Assembly: GCF_014201115.1 (NCBI RefSeq)
Contig: NZ_JACHDO010000001.1
Coordinates: 5,828,001-5,892,000 of the forward strand
Direction: 5' to 3'
DNA length: 64,000 nt
Origin: Nocardiopsis metallicus
GTDB lineage: Bacteria > Actinomycetota > Actinomycetes > Streptosporangiales > Streptosporangiaceae
Part shown: positions 51,290 through 60,054 of the stretch, one piece after another
Layout: every line of letters starts with the position of its first letter
Position numbering within the stretch: the first letter of the stretch is position 1
Notes under the pieces: model-generated
What the model was told of the DNA's origin: nothing
Seen by the model: the letters and a program-made list of their open reading frames with translations, nothing else
Databases searched by the model: none
Program-made: the position numbers and the translations under genes

Positions 51290-52144
51290 ATGCCCGACAT
51301 GCTCAGAATCGCCGTGCCCAACAAGGGCCAGCTGTCCGACCCCGCCGTCCGGATGCTGGTCGAGGCCGGCTACCGGCAGCGCAAGAGCAGCCGCGACCTC
51401 GTCATGGTCGACCCGGACAACAACACCGAGTTCTTCTTCCTGCGCCCCAAGGACATCGCCGTCTACGTGGGCGAGGGCATCCTCCAGGCCGGGATCACCG
51501 GCCGTGACATGCTGCTGGACTCCGGCGCCCCGGTGGACGAGGTCCTCCCACTGGGCTTCGGCGGCTCCACCTTCCGCTTCGCTGCCCCGGGCGGCGGCCG
51601 GATGAAGATCGCCGACCTCGACGGCAAGCGCGTCGCCACCTCCTTCGACGGCCTGCTCCGCGCCTACCTGGACGAGCAGGGCATCGACGCCCGCGTCATC
51701 CACCTGGACGGCGCGGTGGAGAGCTCGGTGCAGCTCGGCGTGGCCGACGCGGTCGCCGACGTCGTCTCCACCGGTACCACTCTGCGCAACGCGGGCATGG
51801 AGACCTTCGGCGACCCGATCCTGGTCTCCGAGGCCGTGGTCATCCGGCCCACGGACGCTCCCGAGGACCCGCAGATCGACCAGCTGCTCCGCCGCCTGCG
51901 CGGCGTCCTCGTGGCCCGCGACTACGTGATGATGGACTACGACGTGCACGCCGAGAAGCTGGAGTCGGCGGTCGCCCTCACCCCGGGCATGGAGGGGCCG
52001 ACGGTCTCCCCGCTGCACCGCGAGGGCTGGGTCGCGGTCCGCTCGATGGTGCCGCGCAAGGACGCCCAGCGCATCATGGACGACCTGTGGCGGCTCGGCG
52101 CCCGCGCGATCCTGGTCACCGACATCTACGCCTGCCGCCTCTAG
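51290..52144 (+). CDS. hisG: ATP phosphoribosyltransferase, long form
   Basis: First, feedback-inhibited step of histidine synthesis. The 284-residue long-form enzyme starts LRIAVPNKGQLSDPA, has the PRPP loop around VADVVSTGTTLRNAGM, and carries the C-terminal regulatory ACT-like domain (DVHAEKLESAVALTPGMEGP, AVRSMVPRKDAQRIMDDLW, ILVTDIYACRL), so it does not need HisZ. Start at ATG 51290 with GAAGGA nine bases upstream, rather than the longer upstream frame that overlaps hisE. Confidence 0.96.
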   Translation: MPDMLRIAVPNKGQLSDPAVRMLVEAGYRQRKSSRDLVMVDPDNNTEFFFLRPKDIAVYVGEGILQAGITGRDMLLDSGAPVDEVLPLGFGGSTFRFAAPGGGRMKIADLDGKRVATSFDGLLRAYLDEQGIDARVIHLDGAVESSVQLGVADAVADVVSTGTTLRNAGMETFGDPILVSEAVVIRPTDAPEDPQIDQLLRRLRGVLVARDYVMMDYDVHAEKLESAVALTPGMEGPTVSPLHREGWVAVRSMVPRKDAQRIMDDLWRLGARAILVTDIYACRL

Positions 52145-52208
52145 GCTCCCGGAGCTTCCGGGCGCAGCGCGTCAGGCCCGGCCCCGGCCCGAACCACCTT
52201 TCCCGACC

Positions 52209-52436
52209 GTGCGTCCCACGACGTACGACAGGCAAGGCGAGCGTGTGGTTCGGGCCGGGGCTCCGCTGTGCCGGCGCGCCTCCTGGGACGGCACGCAGGA
52301 GTGGGAGCTCGTCGTGGCGGTACCGGTCCTGTCCGAGGACGGGATCACCCGGCCGAACCGCGCCCCGCTCCTCCCCGTCCCCGGGGCCGTCCTGGTCGTG
52401 AGCGCGGGCGCCACCAGCGTCGGCGGTCCGGTCTGA
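52209..52436 (+). CDS. Small protein of unknown function
   Basis: A frame of up to 75 codons (GTG 52209; GTG 52242 has a better AAGG site). Third codon positions are about 90 percent G/C, as in real genes here, and the protein has a hydrophobic, beta-like C-terminus (WELVVAVPVLSEDGITRPN, GAVLVVSAGATSVGG). No family recognised. Downstream of hisG by 64 bases; it could also be part of an untranslated region. Confidence 0.45.
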   Translation: MRPTTYDRQGERVVRAGAPLCRRASWDGTQEWELVVAVPVLSEDGITRPNRAPLLPVPGAVLVVSAGATSVGGPV

Positions 52437-52467
52437 GCGGGCCCCGCCCGGGTCAGGGCCGCCGCCC

Positions 52468-53952
52468 TCACTCCGGGGCCACGGTCAGGGCGGTCTCGTC
52501 GCCGTCGGCCGCGCCGTTGACGGTGACGTGCAGGATCCGGAGCTGCCCGTCCCAGTCCGACGTCCATCCGCCGTCCCCGGCCGGGGTGTCCACGGTCAGT
52601 TCGAAGCCCTGGCCGGGGCCGCCGCCGAAGACGTCCTCGGGCAGGTAGAGCTCCGTGGACCCGGACACCCCCGCGCGTTCGGTGTAGCGCACCGACAGCG
52701 TCTCGGCGGCGTCGTCGTAGCCCAGCTCCAGGGGCTCACCCGCCACGGCACGCGGGTAGGCCCGGTTCATCACGTGCGCGAGCGGGCCGGGGGTGAGCTC
52801 CCCGCCTTCGGCCCGGTCCTCCCAGGGGCCCCAGCCGTCGTGGTCGTTGGACCAGTACACGCGTCCGGCCGACATCGCCTCGGTCTCCGCCAGAATCCGC
52901 TCGACGAACTCCGGCGCGCCCGCCCCGGACATGTCCAGGCCGAACTCGCCGAGCACGATCGGCGCCTCCAGGCGTTCCCCGACCAGCTGGACGCTGTGCG
53001 ACCACGCGTCGACGCTGGCGTCGACGCGCCGCTTGGCGTCGCCCTCGTAGGGCTGGCCCAGGTCCATGGGCAGGGCGTACATGTGCGGGGCGTAGACGAT
53101 CCTCGGCTCGTCCCCGCGCGGGTCGTCGAGACGGGGCAGGTGGGAGGGCAGGCCCCAGTTCACGCCCACGGCCTGGCCCTCCACGAAGATCCACGTGTCC
53201 TGGTCGGCCTCGCGGACGCGCGCGATGGAGCGGCGGTAGAGCTCGGCGAGGGGCCCGGCCTCGAAGTCGGCGCCCTGGAGGCTGCCGCCGAAGGGTTCGT
53301 TCATGAGGTCGTAGCCGAGCACCGCCGGGTGGCCGGAGAACCGTGCGGCCACGTGCCCCCAGGCGTCGGCGTAGGCGTCCATCAGACCGGGGTGTTCGCC
53401 GGTGGTGCCCCAGAAGTGGTCGAAGGCCCGCACCACCCCGGGCTCCAGGTAGACCAGCTCCCACATCTCGTTGCTCTCCACCCGCAGCCCGTCGTTGTGG
53501 GTGGCCCACTCGGGTGCGCCGTTGCCGGAGTGCTCCTCGGGGCTGGTGTAGCGGCCGTACAGGTCCTGGTGCATGTCGAGCAGCACGTGGTAACCGCGGT
53601 CGGCGTACCACTCGACGCGTTCGGCGACGGCGTCCAGGTACTCCTCGTCGTAGACGCCCTCCTCGGGTTCCAGGGCCTGCCACTGGATGAGGAAGCGAAC
53701 GAAGTTGGTGCCCATGGCGTCGTACTCGGTCTGGACGTCCTCCTCGGTGATCCACGGCAGCCGGTCGGGGTCGCTCTTGGTCGAGCCCGACGTGTTGAGG
53801 CCGTGCAGGAAGAGCGCCCGCCCCTGGTCGTCGGTGAGGTAGCGGGTGGGGCCGGGATCGTGCCGGGTGACGGTGGCGACGACACCGCCGAGCACCAGCA
53901 CGAGGGCGGTCAGGGCGGCCGTGACGAGCCTGCGCTTGCCGGTGCGCTGCAA
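52468..53952 (-). CDS. Secreted or membrane-anchored glycoside hydrolase family 5 (endoglycoceramidase-like)
   Basis: About 494 residues: a short basic N-terminus, one hydrophobic signal-anchor (LVTAALTALVLVLGGVVA), then a GH5 barrel beginning FLHGLNTSGSTKSDPDRLPW. Visible are LLDMHQDLYGRY, the acid/base glutamate in YDLMNEPFGGSL, HMYALPMDLG and the nucleophile in IVLGEFGLDMSG, then a C-terminal beta-sandwich domain (LYLPEDVFGGG). This layout matches endoglycoceramidase-like enzymes that cut glycolipids or beta-glucans. TTG 53952 follows AGGAGCGAGA and is the best start. It is divergent from the membrane protein at 54022. Confidence 0.82.
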   Translation of the reverse strand: MQRTGKRRLVTAALTALVLVLGGVVATVTRHDPGPTRYLTDDQGRALFLHGLNTSGSTKSDPDRLPWITEEDVQTEYDAMGTNFVRFLIQWQALEPEEGVYDEEYLDAVAERVEWYADRGYHVLLDMHQDLYGRYTSPEEHSGNGAPEWATHNDGLRVESNEMWELVYLEPGVVRAFDHFWGTTGEHPGLMDAYADAWGHVAARFSGHPAVLGYDLMNEPFGGSLQGADFEAGPLAELYRRSIARVREADQDTWIFVEGQAVGVNWGLPSHLPRLDDPRGDEPRIVYAPHMYALPMDLGQPYEGDAKRRVDASVDAWSHSVQLVGERLEAPIVLGEFGLDMSGAGAPEFVERILAETEAMSAGRVYWSNDHDGWGPWEDRAEGGELTPGPLAHVMNRAYPRAVAGEPLELGYDDAAETLSVRYTERAGVSGSTELYLPEDVFGGGPGQGFELTVDTPAGDGGWTSDWDGQLRILHVTVNGAADGDETALTVAPE

Positions 53953-54021
53953 TCTCGCTCCTGGGGGGTGGGGAGGAGGGACCAAGAGAAGGACTGTGCC
54001 GATGAGACCTGGATCACTATC

Positions 54022-54648
54022 ATGCAAAAGGTGAATGTTATTCGCAATAGCGATCGTGCCCCCGACGACCGTGCCCCCCGAGGGCCCGCCCCCCACAACG
54101 CCCTGACCCTCGTCGTCGCCGCGGCCGTGCCCCTGTTCACCTGCGCGCTCTTCGGCAGCGCGGCCTTCCTCACCTGGCTGGGCGCCCGCGCGGCCTGGCT
54201 GATGCTGCCCACGTCGCTGGGCGTGCCCTTCGCCTTCCCCCGGCTCACCTTCCACGCCTTGGTGGGCCAGCCAGCCTGGAACCTGGGGATCGAGATCCTG
54301 GCCGCCCTGATCCTGGCCGCCGTCGCGGCCTGGTGGGTGCACCGGGCGCTGCTGCGGCGCCCGGAGGCCAACTCGTGGCGGCTCATGCTCTCCGCCTGGG
54401 CCGGAATCCTGCTCGGCCTGGCCCTGGCCAACTCCCTGCGCGCGGTCGCCGCCGTCCTGGCCGCGGGTGCGGGGCCTCTGGCGTTCTTCTCCTACGTCTT
54501 CGCCGGAGCGCTCACCGGCGCCCTGTGGGCCCTCTGCCTGGGGTGGCTGTGCGCGGTGCCGGTGGCCCTGATCCACCGGCTCACCGCGCGCACGCGCCCC
54601 CGAACACAGGCTGAGCCGGAGGCCGGTGCCGAGAATCAGCCCTCGTAG
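54022..54648 (+). CDS. Multi-pass membrane protein of unknown function
   Basis: A protein of about 208 residues with four to five hydrophobic stretches (LTLVVAAAVPLFTCALFG, LGIEILAALILAAVAAWW, SAWAGILLGLALANSL, YVFAGALTGALWALCLGW) and a polar Arg/Glu tail. No family recognised. The first ten codons are AT-rich and may be promoter or operator sequence; GTG 54031 is an alternative start. It shares a 70-base divergent promoter region with the GH5 gene. Confidence 0.65.
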   Translation: MQKVNVIRNSDRAPDDRAPRGPAPHNALTLVVAAAVPLFTCALFGSAAFLTWLGARAAWLMLPTSLGVPFAFPRLTFHALVGQPAWNLGIEILAALILAAVAAWWVHRALLRRPEANSWRLMLSAWAGILLGLALANSLRAVAAVLAAGAGPLAFFSYVFAGALTGALWALCLGWLCAVPVALIHRLTARTRPRTQAEPEAGAENQPS

Positions 54649-54762
54649 TTCTCCAGGACCTCGGCGGCGACCGTCGGCTACCTGCTCAAGGACAGCCGAC
54701 CGGACCGCCGCCGTGCGGACCCGTGGCCGGATCGCCAGCGTTCCGGCCACGGCCCGCCCGGC

Positions 54763-55170
54763 TCAGTCCTGAGCGGTCCCCGCCCTGGGGCGCGACTGGA
54801 GCGCGGCCCAGATCAGCGGGACCTGCAGCGGGACCCGGCCCCAGGCGACGAGCTTGTTGTCTGCCACCGAGGGCAGACGGCCCGAACCGGAGTCGAGCGC
54901 CATCTGGACGTTGGCCGGCCACACGGCCAGCAGCAGCGCGGCGCTGGCCGGACCGGCCCACTTCTGCCTGGTCAGCAGGCCGAGCCCGCAGGCTAGTTCG
55001 GCGGCACCGCTGCCGTACACGAACTCCCGGTGCGCGGGCAGCTGGCGCGGCATGATCGCCTCGAACGGCTTGGGGGCGACGAAGTGCAGCACCCCCGAAC
55101 CCACGAACAGCCCGCCCAGGGCGAGCGGGGCGACCTTGCACAGCTTCTCCAGGCGTTGGCCCATGGTCAT
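54763..55170 (-). CDS. DoxX-family membrane protein
   Basis: A 135-residue four-helix membrane protein: PLALGGLFVGSGVLHFVAPK, PFEAIMP, ELACGLGLLTRQKW, ASAALLLAVWPANVQMALD, WGRVPLQVPLIWAALQ, matching the DoxX/YphA-like group. Members take part in thiol and oxidative stress or quinone metabolism; the specific role is unknown. Start ATG 55170 follows GAGAGGAG. Single gene, divergent from the next. Confidence 0.85.
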   Translation of the reverse strand: MTMGQRLEKLCKVAPLALGGLFVGSGVLHFVAPKPFEAIMPRQLPAHREFVYGSGAAELACGLGLLTRQKWAGPASAALLLAVWPANVQMALDSGSGRLPSVADNKLVAWGRVPLQVPLIWAALQSRPRAGTAQD

Positions 55171-55294
55171 GAACACTCCTCTCGGTGACGCGCCGGAACC
55201 CAACCTACTCACGAGTAGCCAACTGGCCCCGCACCGACCCGGCCCAAGCCCCGGATCTTCCAAGGCACAGCGGGATCAGGCCCCGCGGGGCACA

Positions 55295-56029
55295 ATGTGG
55301 GACATGAACCAGCGAACGCGAGACCTCGCCCCCGCGCACCCCACCCCCGAGGGCGAGACGGTCACCCTGGCCCGGGTGACCGGTGAGACCGGCGGCGACC
55401 TGGTGTTGCGCCGGGTGGGTGCCCACTACGAGATCTACTCCAACGGGCTGTTCCTCATGGACACCCGGGACGGGACCTCCGAACGCGAGATGGTGCGTGA
55501 GAGCCTGGCCGCACTTCCCGCGGGCCGCTCGCACGCCCGTGTGCTGGTCGGCGGACTGGGCGTGGGCTTCTCCGCCCGCGAGGCCCTCGACGACCCGCGG
55601 GTGTCCCGCGTCGACGTGGTGGAGCTCGAACCCCAGGTGATCGCCTGGCACGACGACGAGCTCGGTGAGGCCGCCGACTACGTCCACCGCGACCCCCGCT
55701 GCCGCGTCCACAACGCCGACATCGTCGCCTGGCTGGCGGAGGCCTCCGCCGCCGAGAAACCCAGCCGCTACGACGTCATCTGCCTGGACACCGACAACGG
55801 CCCGGACTGGACCGTGGTGGAGAACAACAACCGCCTGTACGAGGAGGCGGGGCTGGCCCAGCTCACCCGTCTGATGGCCCCCGGCGGCGTGCTCTCGTTC
55901 TGGAGCGCCAACGCCGTGGACAGCTTCGAGGAGCTGCTGCGCACCCGCTTCGCCTCGGTGGAGGTCGTCGAGGTGGTGGTCGCCCGGGGCGTCCCGGACA
56001 CCGTCTACCTCGCCTCCGACCCCCGCTGA
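55295..56029 (+). CDS. Spermidine synthase-like methyltransferase-fold protein
   Basis: A 244-residue Rossmann-fold protein of the polyamine-synthase-like group: YEIYSNGLFLMDTRDGTSE, GLGVGFSAREALDDP (glycine-rich loop), VDVVELEPQVIAWHDD, and CLDTDNGPDWTVVENNNRLY with the aspartates usual at the active site. True spermidine synthases are longer, so this may be a related enzyme of unknown substrate. Start ATG 55295, alternative 55304. Single gene. Confidence 0.8.
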   Translation: MWDMNQRTRDLAPAHPTPEGETVTLARVTGETGGDLVLRRVGAHYEIYSNGLFLMDTRDGTSEREMVRESLAALPAGRSHARVLVGGLGVGFSAREALDDPRVSRVDVVELEPQVIAWHDDELGEAADYVHRDPRCRVHNADIVAWLAEASAAEKPSRYDVICLDTDNGPDWTVVENNNRLYEEAGLAQLTRLMAPGGVLSFWSANAVDSFEELLRTRFASVEVVEVVVARGVPDTVYLASDPR

Positions 56030-56072
56030 GCCGGACCCGGAGCGTCCCGGGCGACTCGCGGGCCGCGCGGGC

Positions 56073-56291
56073 TCAGTTCTGGTTGCGGGACATGTAGCTG
56101 GCGAACTCCTCCAGGGAGATGCGCTCGTCGCCGTCGCTGTCCATCGCGCGCACGACCTCGGTGGCCTGCTCGTCGGTGGTCTGGTCGCCCAGGTTGCGCA
56201 TCAGCGAGGCCAGCTCCTGGGCGCAGATGAGGCCGTCGCCGTCGGTGTCGACGAGGGCGAAGGTGGCGGCGTAGTCGGCGGTGTCGGCCAT
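56073..56291 (-). CDS. EF-hand calcium-binding protein (CalD-type)
   Basis: A 72-residue protein made of two EF-hands: DTDGDGLICAQE (about 15-26) and DSDGDERISLEE (about 51-62), both with complete calcium-ligand spacing. Small actinomycete EF-hand proteins of this kind buffer or sense calcium. ATG 56291; no strong ribosome site. It reads in the same direction as the pst genes but lies downstream of a terminator. Confidence 0.88.
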   Translation of the reverse strand: MADTADYAATFALVDTDGDGLICAQELASLMRNLGDQTTDEQATEVVRAMDSDGDERISLEEFASYMSRNQN

Positions 56292-56386
56292 CGGGGGCTC
56301 TCCGGAATCTGCTGGGGAACGGGCTCGGGCAAGGCTACCGGTGCCCGCTCGACGGGGCCAGTCTCCAGCACCCGAGCCAACGGGAA

Positions 56387-56428
56387 GGGGCCGCGCACCC
56401 CGCCCGGACGGCGGTGGTGCGCGGCCCC
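56387..56428 (-). terminator. Terminator of the pstSCA unit
   Basis: GGGGCCGCGCACC (56387-56399) pairs perfectly with GGTGCGCGGCCCC (56416-56428), about 50 bases after the pstA stop on the minus strand. Confidence 0.88.
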
Positions 56429-56476
56429 TCGGTGGAGACGACCGTTCTGGGAGTCGGCCCGGCGGCCAGCCGGGAC

Positions 56477-57382
56477 CTATGAGTTGGTGGAGGCCTTGGA
56501 GCCCACCCAGCGTGCCGCCACGGTGAAGGCCAGCACCAGCACGAACAGGCACAGCGCCGCGCCCCAGGCGCGGTCGATACCGGCCTCGAAGGGCTGCGTG
56601 GCGCCCTTGTACAGCTGCATGGGCACGGCGCCCTGCGGGCTGCCCTGGAAGGCGGTGACGACCAGACCCGAACCGAAGGCGGTCAGCAGCAGGGGCGCGG
56701 TCTCGCCGATACCGCGGGCGATCGCCAGCATCGAACCGGTGGTCAGACCGGGCGCGGCGGCGGGCAGCACCGTGTGGGCGATGGTCTGCCACTTGCGCGC
56801 GCCCAGGCCGTAGCTGGCGTTGCGCATCTCGTTCGGGACCAGCCGGAGCATCTCCTCGGCGGACCGGGTGACGATCGGCAGCATCATCACGGCGATGGCC
56901 ACCGCGCCGACGAAGGTACCGAAGCCCATGCCGCCCCAGCCGATCACCAGCAGGCCGTAGACGAACAGACCCACGAAGATCGAGGGGATGCCGGTCATCA
57001 CGTCGGTGAAGAAGCGGATCGAGGCGGTGAGCCGGTTGGGTCCGTACTCGACGATGTAGACCGCGGTGGCGATGCCGAACGGGATGGACATCAGGACGGC
57101 CAGCGCCATGATGTACAGGGTGCCGAAGAAACCGGCCGCGTAGCCGCCGCCCTCGCGCCGGGGCGGGGGCTCGGTCGCGGTGATGAAGTCCAGGTTGACC
57201 ACGCCGATGCCGCGCCGGGTCACCTCGAAGACGATGAGGATCAGCGGGATCATCGCGATGACCATCGCGGCGGTCAGGACGAAGGTGGCGCTGCGGTCCT
57301 TGAAGCGCCGGACGGAGGAACCCGGGGGGCGCTGGCTCAGCGGGACGTGCTTGCGCGGAGGGGGCGAGGTCATGGTGCTCAT
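56477..57382 (-). CDS. pstA: Phosphate ABC transporter permease PstA
   Basis: One of two membrane subunits of the high-affinity phosphate importer. The 301 residues hold six hydrophobic helices with the permease loop EEMLRLVPNEMRNASYGLGA, which contacts PstB, and GIGETAPLLLTAFG. It overlaps pstC by four bases (ATGA), so the two are translationally coupled. It is the last gene of the unit, followed by a strong terminator. Confidence 0.95.
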   Translation of the reverse strand: MSTMTSPPPRKHVPLSQRPPGSSVRRFKDRSATFVLTAAMVIAMIPLILIVFEVTRRGIGVVNLDFITATEPPPRREGGGYAAGFFGTLYIMALAVLMSIPFGIATAVYIVEYGPNRLTASIRFFTDVMTGIPSIFVGLFVYGLLVIGWGGMGFGTFVGAVAIAVMMLPIVTRSAEEMLRLVPNEMRNASYGLGARKWQTIAHTVLPAAAPGLTTGSMLAIARGIGETAPLLLTAFGSGLVVTAFQGSPQGAVPMQLYKGATQPFEAGIDRAWGAALCLFVLVLAFTVAARWVGSKASTNS

Positions 57383-58383
57383 ACGGCGGCGTCTCCCGTC
57401 ATACGCCCCAGGCGCCAGACGATGACGCGGGCGAGGATGTTGACGATCATCGTGACCAGGAACAGCGCGACACCGATGGCCATCAGGGCCGTCCTGGACT
57501 CGGGGGTGGCCTCACCGAAGGTCGCGGCGATGTGCGAGGCCATGCTGCTGCCGGTGCCGAACAGGCTCGTGCTCCAGGACTGGGAGCCGCCGATCAGCAT
57601 CAGGACCGCGATGGTCTCGCCCAGGGCGCGGCCCAGGCCCAGCATGGCGGCGGCCACGATCCCGGAGAAGCTGGCGGGCAGTACGACCTTGCGCAGGACC
57701 TCCCAGCGGGTGGAGCCCAGGGCGTAGGCGGCCATCCGCTGGTCGATCGGGTGGACCGCGATGACCTCGCGGATGATGGCGGTCATGATCGGCAGGATCA
57801 TGATGGCCAGCACGATCCCGGCGGACAGGTAGCCGACGCCGCGGATCGGGCCCTCGAAGAGGAAGAACCAGCCGAGCACGCTCTCCAGGAACTCGAAGAA
57901 CGGCCGGAGCACGTTCGGCAGGAACCAGTGCAGGCCCCACAGGCCGAAGATGACGCTGGGCACCGCGGCGAGCAGCTCCACCGTGTAGGAGAGCGGCTTG
58001 GCGATGCGGCGCGGAGCCAGGTGGGTGAGGTAGAAGGCGACCATGATCGCCAGCGGCAGCGCGATGGCGATCGCGATGGCCGAGGTGACCAGGGTGCCGT
58101 AGATGAAGGGCCAGGCGCCGTAGGTGCCGGTGATCTCGGTGCGGGAGTTCCCGGACTGCCACTCCTCACCGGTGAGGAAGCCGAAGAAGCCCTCCTTGGC
58201 GAAGACGGGCCAGGCCTCGGAGGTGGTGCGGATGACCATCAGCGCCAGCAGCACCAGCACGATGGTGCCGCAGGCCGCGACCGCCCACTTGAAGAGGGGG
58301 TCGGCGTACCTGCCCTTGCCGGACCTCAGCGTGCCCCGCCGGGGTTCCTCGGGGGCCGGGGCCTCGGGGGCCTCAGTGGACAT
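57379..58383 (-). CDS. pstC: Phosphate ABC transporter permease PstC
   Basis: The second membrane subunit, 334 residues with a charged N-terminus and six helices. The family loop AAYALGSTRWEVLRKVVLPA and GLGRALGETIAVLMLIGG are present. It lies 110 bases downstream of pstS and overlaps pstA. The GC-rich N-terminal stretch (EAPAPEEPRRG) is polar and probably cytoplasmic. Confidence 0.95.
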   Translation of the reverse strand: MSTEAPEAPAPEEPRRGTLRSGKGRYADPLFKWAVAACGTIVLVLLALMVIRTTSEAWPVFAKEGFFGFLTGEEWQSGNSRTEITGTYGAWPFIYGTLVTSAIAIAIALPLAIMVAFYLTHLAPRRIAKPLSYTVELLAAVPSVIFGLWGLHWFLPNVLRPFFEFLESVLGWFFLFEGPIRGVGYLSAGIVLAIMILPIMTAIIREVIAVHPIDQRMAAYALGSTRWEVLRKVVLPASFSGIVAAAMLGLGRALGETIAVLMLIGGSQSWSTSLFGTGSSMASHIAATFGEATPESRTALMAIGVALFLVTMIVNILARVIVWRLGRMTGDAAV

Positions 58384-58493
58384 GGTGCTTCTCCTCTTGA
58401 TGGCTTTCGTGGGAGTGGGAGAGCGGTCGTGGTCGCCCCCGAGGGGGCGTGGTCCGGGGCCGGGGCGACCGGTCGCCCCGGCCCCGGGAGGTG

Positions 58494-59666
58494 CTACTCG
58501 TCGGAGTCGTCCTCGGCGTTCTCGTCAGCCTCGGTGTCCTCGTCGGCGTCCGCGGCGCCCTCGTCACCGTCGCCGTTGTCGGCGTTGGTGCGCTGGATCT
58601 CGGCGAGCACGCGGTCCTTGAGCTCGTCACCCAGGGGGGCGTAGCCCAGCTCGGCCACGACGTCGTTGGCGGTCTCGTCGGTCAGCGCCCAGGTCCAGAA
58701 GTCGATGATGGCGTCGGCGTCGGCCTGGTCGTAGCCGCAGGTGTAGGTGAAGATCCAGTTGGTACCGGCGATCGGGTACCCCTCACCGCCGATGCCGTCG
58801 ATGCTGAAGCGGAAGTCCTCGGGGATCTCCGCCTCCTCGGAGGCGGCGGTGGTGGACTCCAGGGTCGGCGCGATCGGCTCACCGTCCGCGTTGATGATCT
58901 GCGCGGCGGCCAGGCCGGCCTCCTGCACGAAGGCCTGGTTCACGTAGCCCACGCCGCCCGGGTTCTGGCTGATGCCCTGGGCCACGCCGTCGTTGCCCTG
59001 GCCGCCGACCAGGCCGGGGGCCCAGTCGATCTCGCCGCCGGAGCCGTACTCCTCGGCCCACCAGTCCACCTCGGTGGACAGGTAGTGGGTGAACACCTCG
59101 GTGGTGCCGGAGCTGTCGGAACGGTGGACCGGGATGATCTCGTCGTCCGGCAGGTCCATGTCCGGGTTGAGGTCGGCGATCGCCGGGTCCGTGTAGTTGG
59201 TGATCTCACCGGCGAAGATGCCGGCGACGGCCTCCGCGTCCAGGACGATGCCGTCCAGGTCGGGGTTGTCGAAGGCGACGACGACCGAACCGAAGACGAC
59301 CGGGAACTGGAGGGCCTCGCAGCCGCGGTTGTCGGCGGCGACCTGCAGGTCCTCGTCGGTCAGGTAGCGCTCGGAGGAGCCGAAGTCCACCGTCTGCTCG
59401 AGGAACTGCTCGATACCGGCGCCGGAGCCGACGCTCTGGTAGTTGATGCTCACGCCCGGCTGCACGTCCTGGCCGTAGGTGTGCATCCAGTCCTGGAAGA
59501 GCGGGTCGGGGAAGCTGGCCCCGGCACCGGTCAGCGAGGCACTGAGCTCGGCGTCGGTGGTGCTGGCGGAGCCGTCTCCGTTGTCACCGTTGTCGCCGTT
59601 GCTGCACGCTGCCGCGAGCAGGGGGATGGCCGCCAGAACGGCGAGCTTGGAACGCCCGTTGCGCAT
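58494..59666 (-). CDS. pstS: Phosphate-binding lipoprotein PstS with acidic tail
   Basis: Captures phosphate outside the membrane for PstCAB. The 390 residues start with lipobox LLAAACSNG (Cys21). Phosphate-site segments are GAGASFPDPLFQDWMHTYG, SIEQ-like GAGIEQFLEQTVDFGSSE, VHRSDSSGTTEVF and GGQGNDGVAQGISQNPGGVG. The last 30 residues are almost all Asp, Glu, Ala and Asn, an extension I do not know from other PstS proteins. A PHO box lies 105 bases upstream of the start. Confidence 0.95.
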   Translation of the reverse strand: MRNGRSKLAVLAAIPLLAAACSNGDNGDNGDGSASTTDAELSASLTGAGASFPDPLFQDWMHTYGQDVQPGVSINYQSVGSGAGIEQFLEQTVDFGSSERYLTDEDLQVAADNRGCEALQFPVVFGSVVVAFDNPDLDGIVLDAEAVAGIFAGEITNYTDPAIADLNPDMDLPDDEIIPVHRSDSSGTTEVFTHYLSTEVDWWAEEYGSGGEIDWAPGLVGGQGNDGVAQGISQNPGGVGYVNQAFVQEAGLAAAQIINADGEPIAPTLESTTAASEEAEIPEDFRFSIDGIGGEGYPIAGTNWIFTYTCGYDQADADAIIDFWTWALTDETANDVVAELGYAPLGDELKDRVLAEIQRTNADNGDGDEGAADADEDTEADENAEDDSDE

Positions 59667-59770
59667 GTCGTAGTTCTCCTCGTTGAATCACCGCTGTCGG
59701 GGCTGACGTGAAACGACACTAAGTGCGGTGAAAGTCGTGGCGCCATCGAAATAGAGGCCGTTGGATAGAA

Positions 59771-59792
59771 GAAGAGTGAATGGCAGGTGAAT
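59771..59792 (-). promoter_or_regulatory. PHO box upstream of pstS
   Basis: On the minus strand two adjacent 11-base units, ATTCACCTGCC and ATTCACTCTTC, fit the PhoP direct-repeat operator of Streptomyces-type actinomycetes (G/A-TTCAC core). About 105 bases before the pstS start codon. Confidence 0.75.
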
Positions 59793-60054
59793 GAGGGTCA
59801 CCATTTGATAACGGCTGCTGGGTGTCATGGTGTCGGCGGCCTCGGGTGGGTTCGGACCGCCTGCGCTGACCTGCTTGTATGATCGGGTTTTCGGGTGCTT
59901 GGCGTGACTGTGGCACACGGGAAGGTGACAGCTCTGATTTCTGGCCGCTTCACCTTGGCGTTGGTTTCGAAAAAGGTGATGAGGACATGAATGACGGGCC
60001 GCTCCGGTGTTTTCCGGAGGGCCCTCGAAACGGCACTGGATTCCCTCCGGGCGA
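59793..60054. other. Gap between the regulator and pstS
   Basis: Part of the pstS leader and the regulator's terminator. It contains a hairpin at 59996-60024 and a single TTCACC-TTGG half-site on the plus strand near 59950. No gene seen. Confidence 0.5.
59996..60024 (-). terminator. Hairpin after the PhoB-like regulator gene
   Basis: GGGCC and CTCCGG (59996-60007, one unpaired G between) pair with CCGGAG and GGCCC (60014-60024) around loop TGTTTT. It separates the regulator from the pstS unit. Confidence 0.7.

Noticed and set aside
53990..54060. AT-rich patch with GTGAATGTTATTCGC resembling a Zur/Fur box
   Set aside because: The inverted repeat is imperfect and neither neighbour is a metal gene; kept only as a note on the start of the membrane protein.
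54649..54762. Short stretch encoding GYLLKDS, like NarL-type response regulators
   Set aside because: Only seven residues match; surrounding sequence does not continue the fold. Could be a small remnant but is not supportable.
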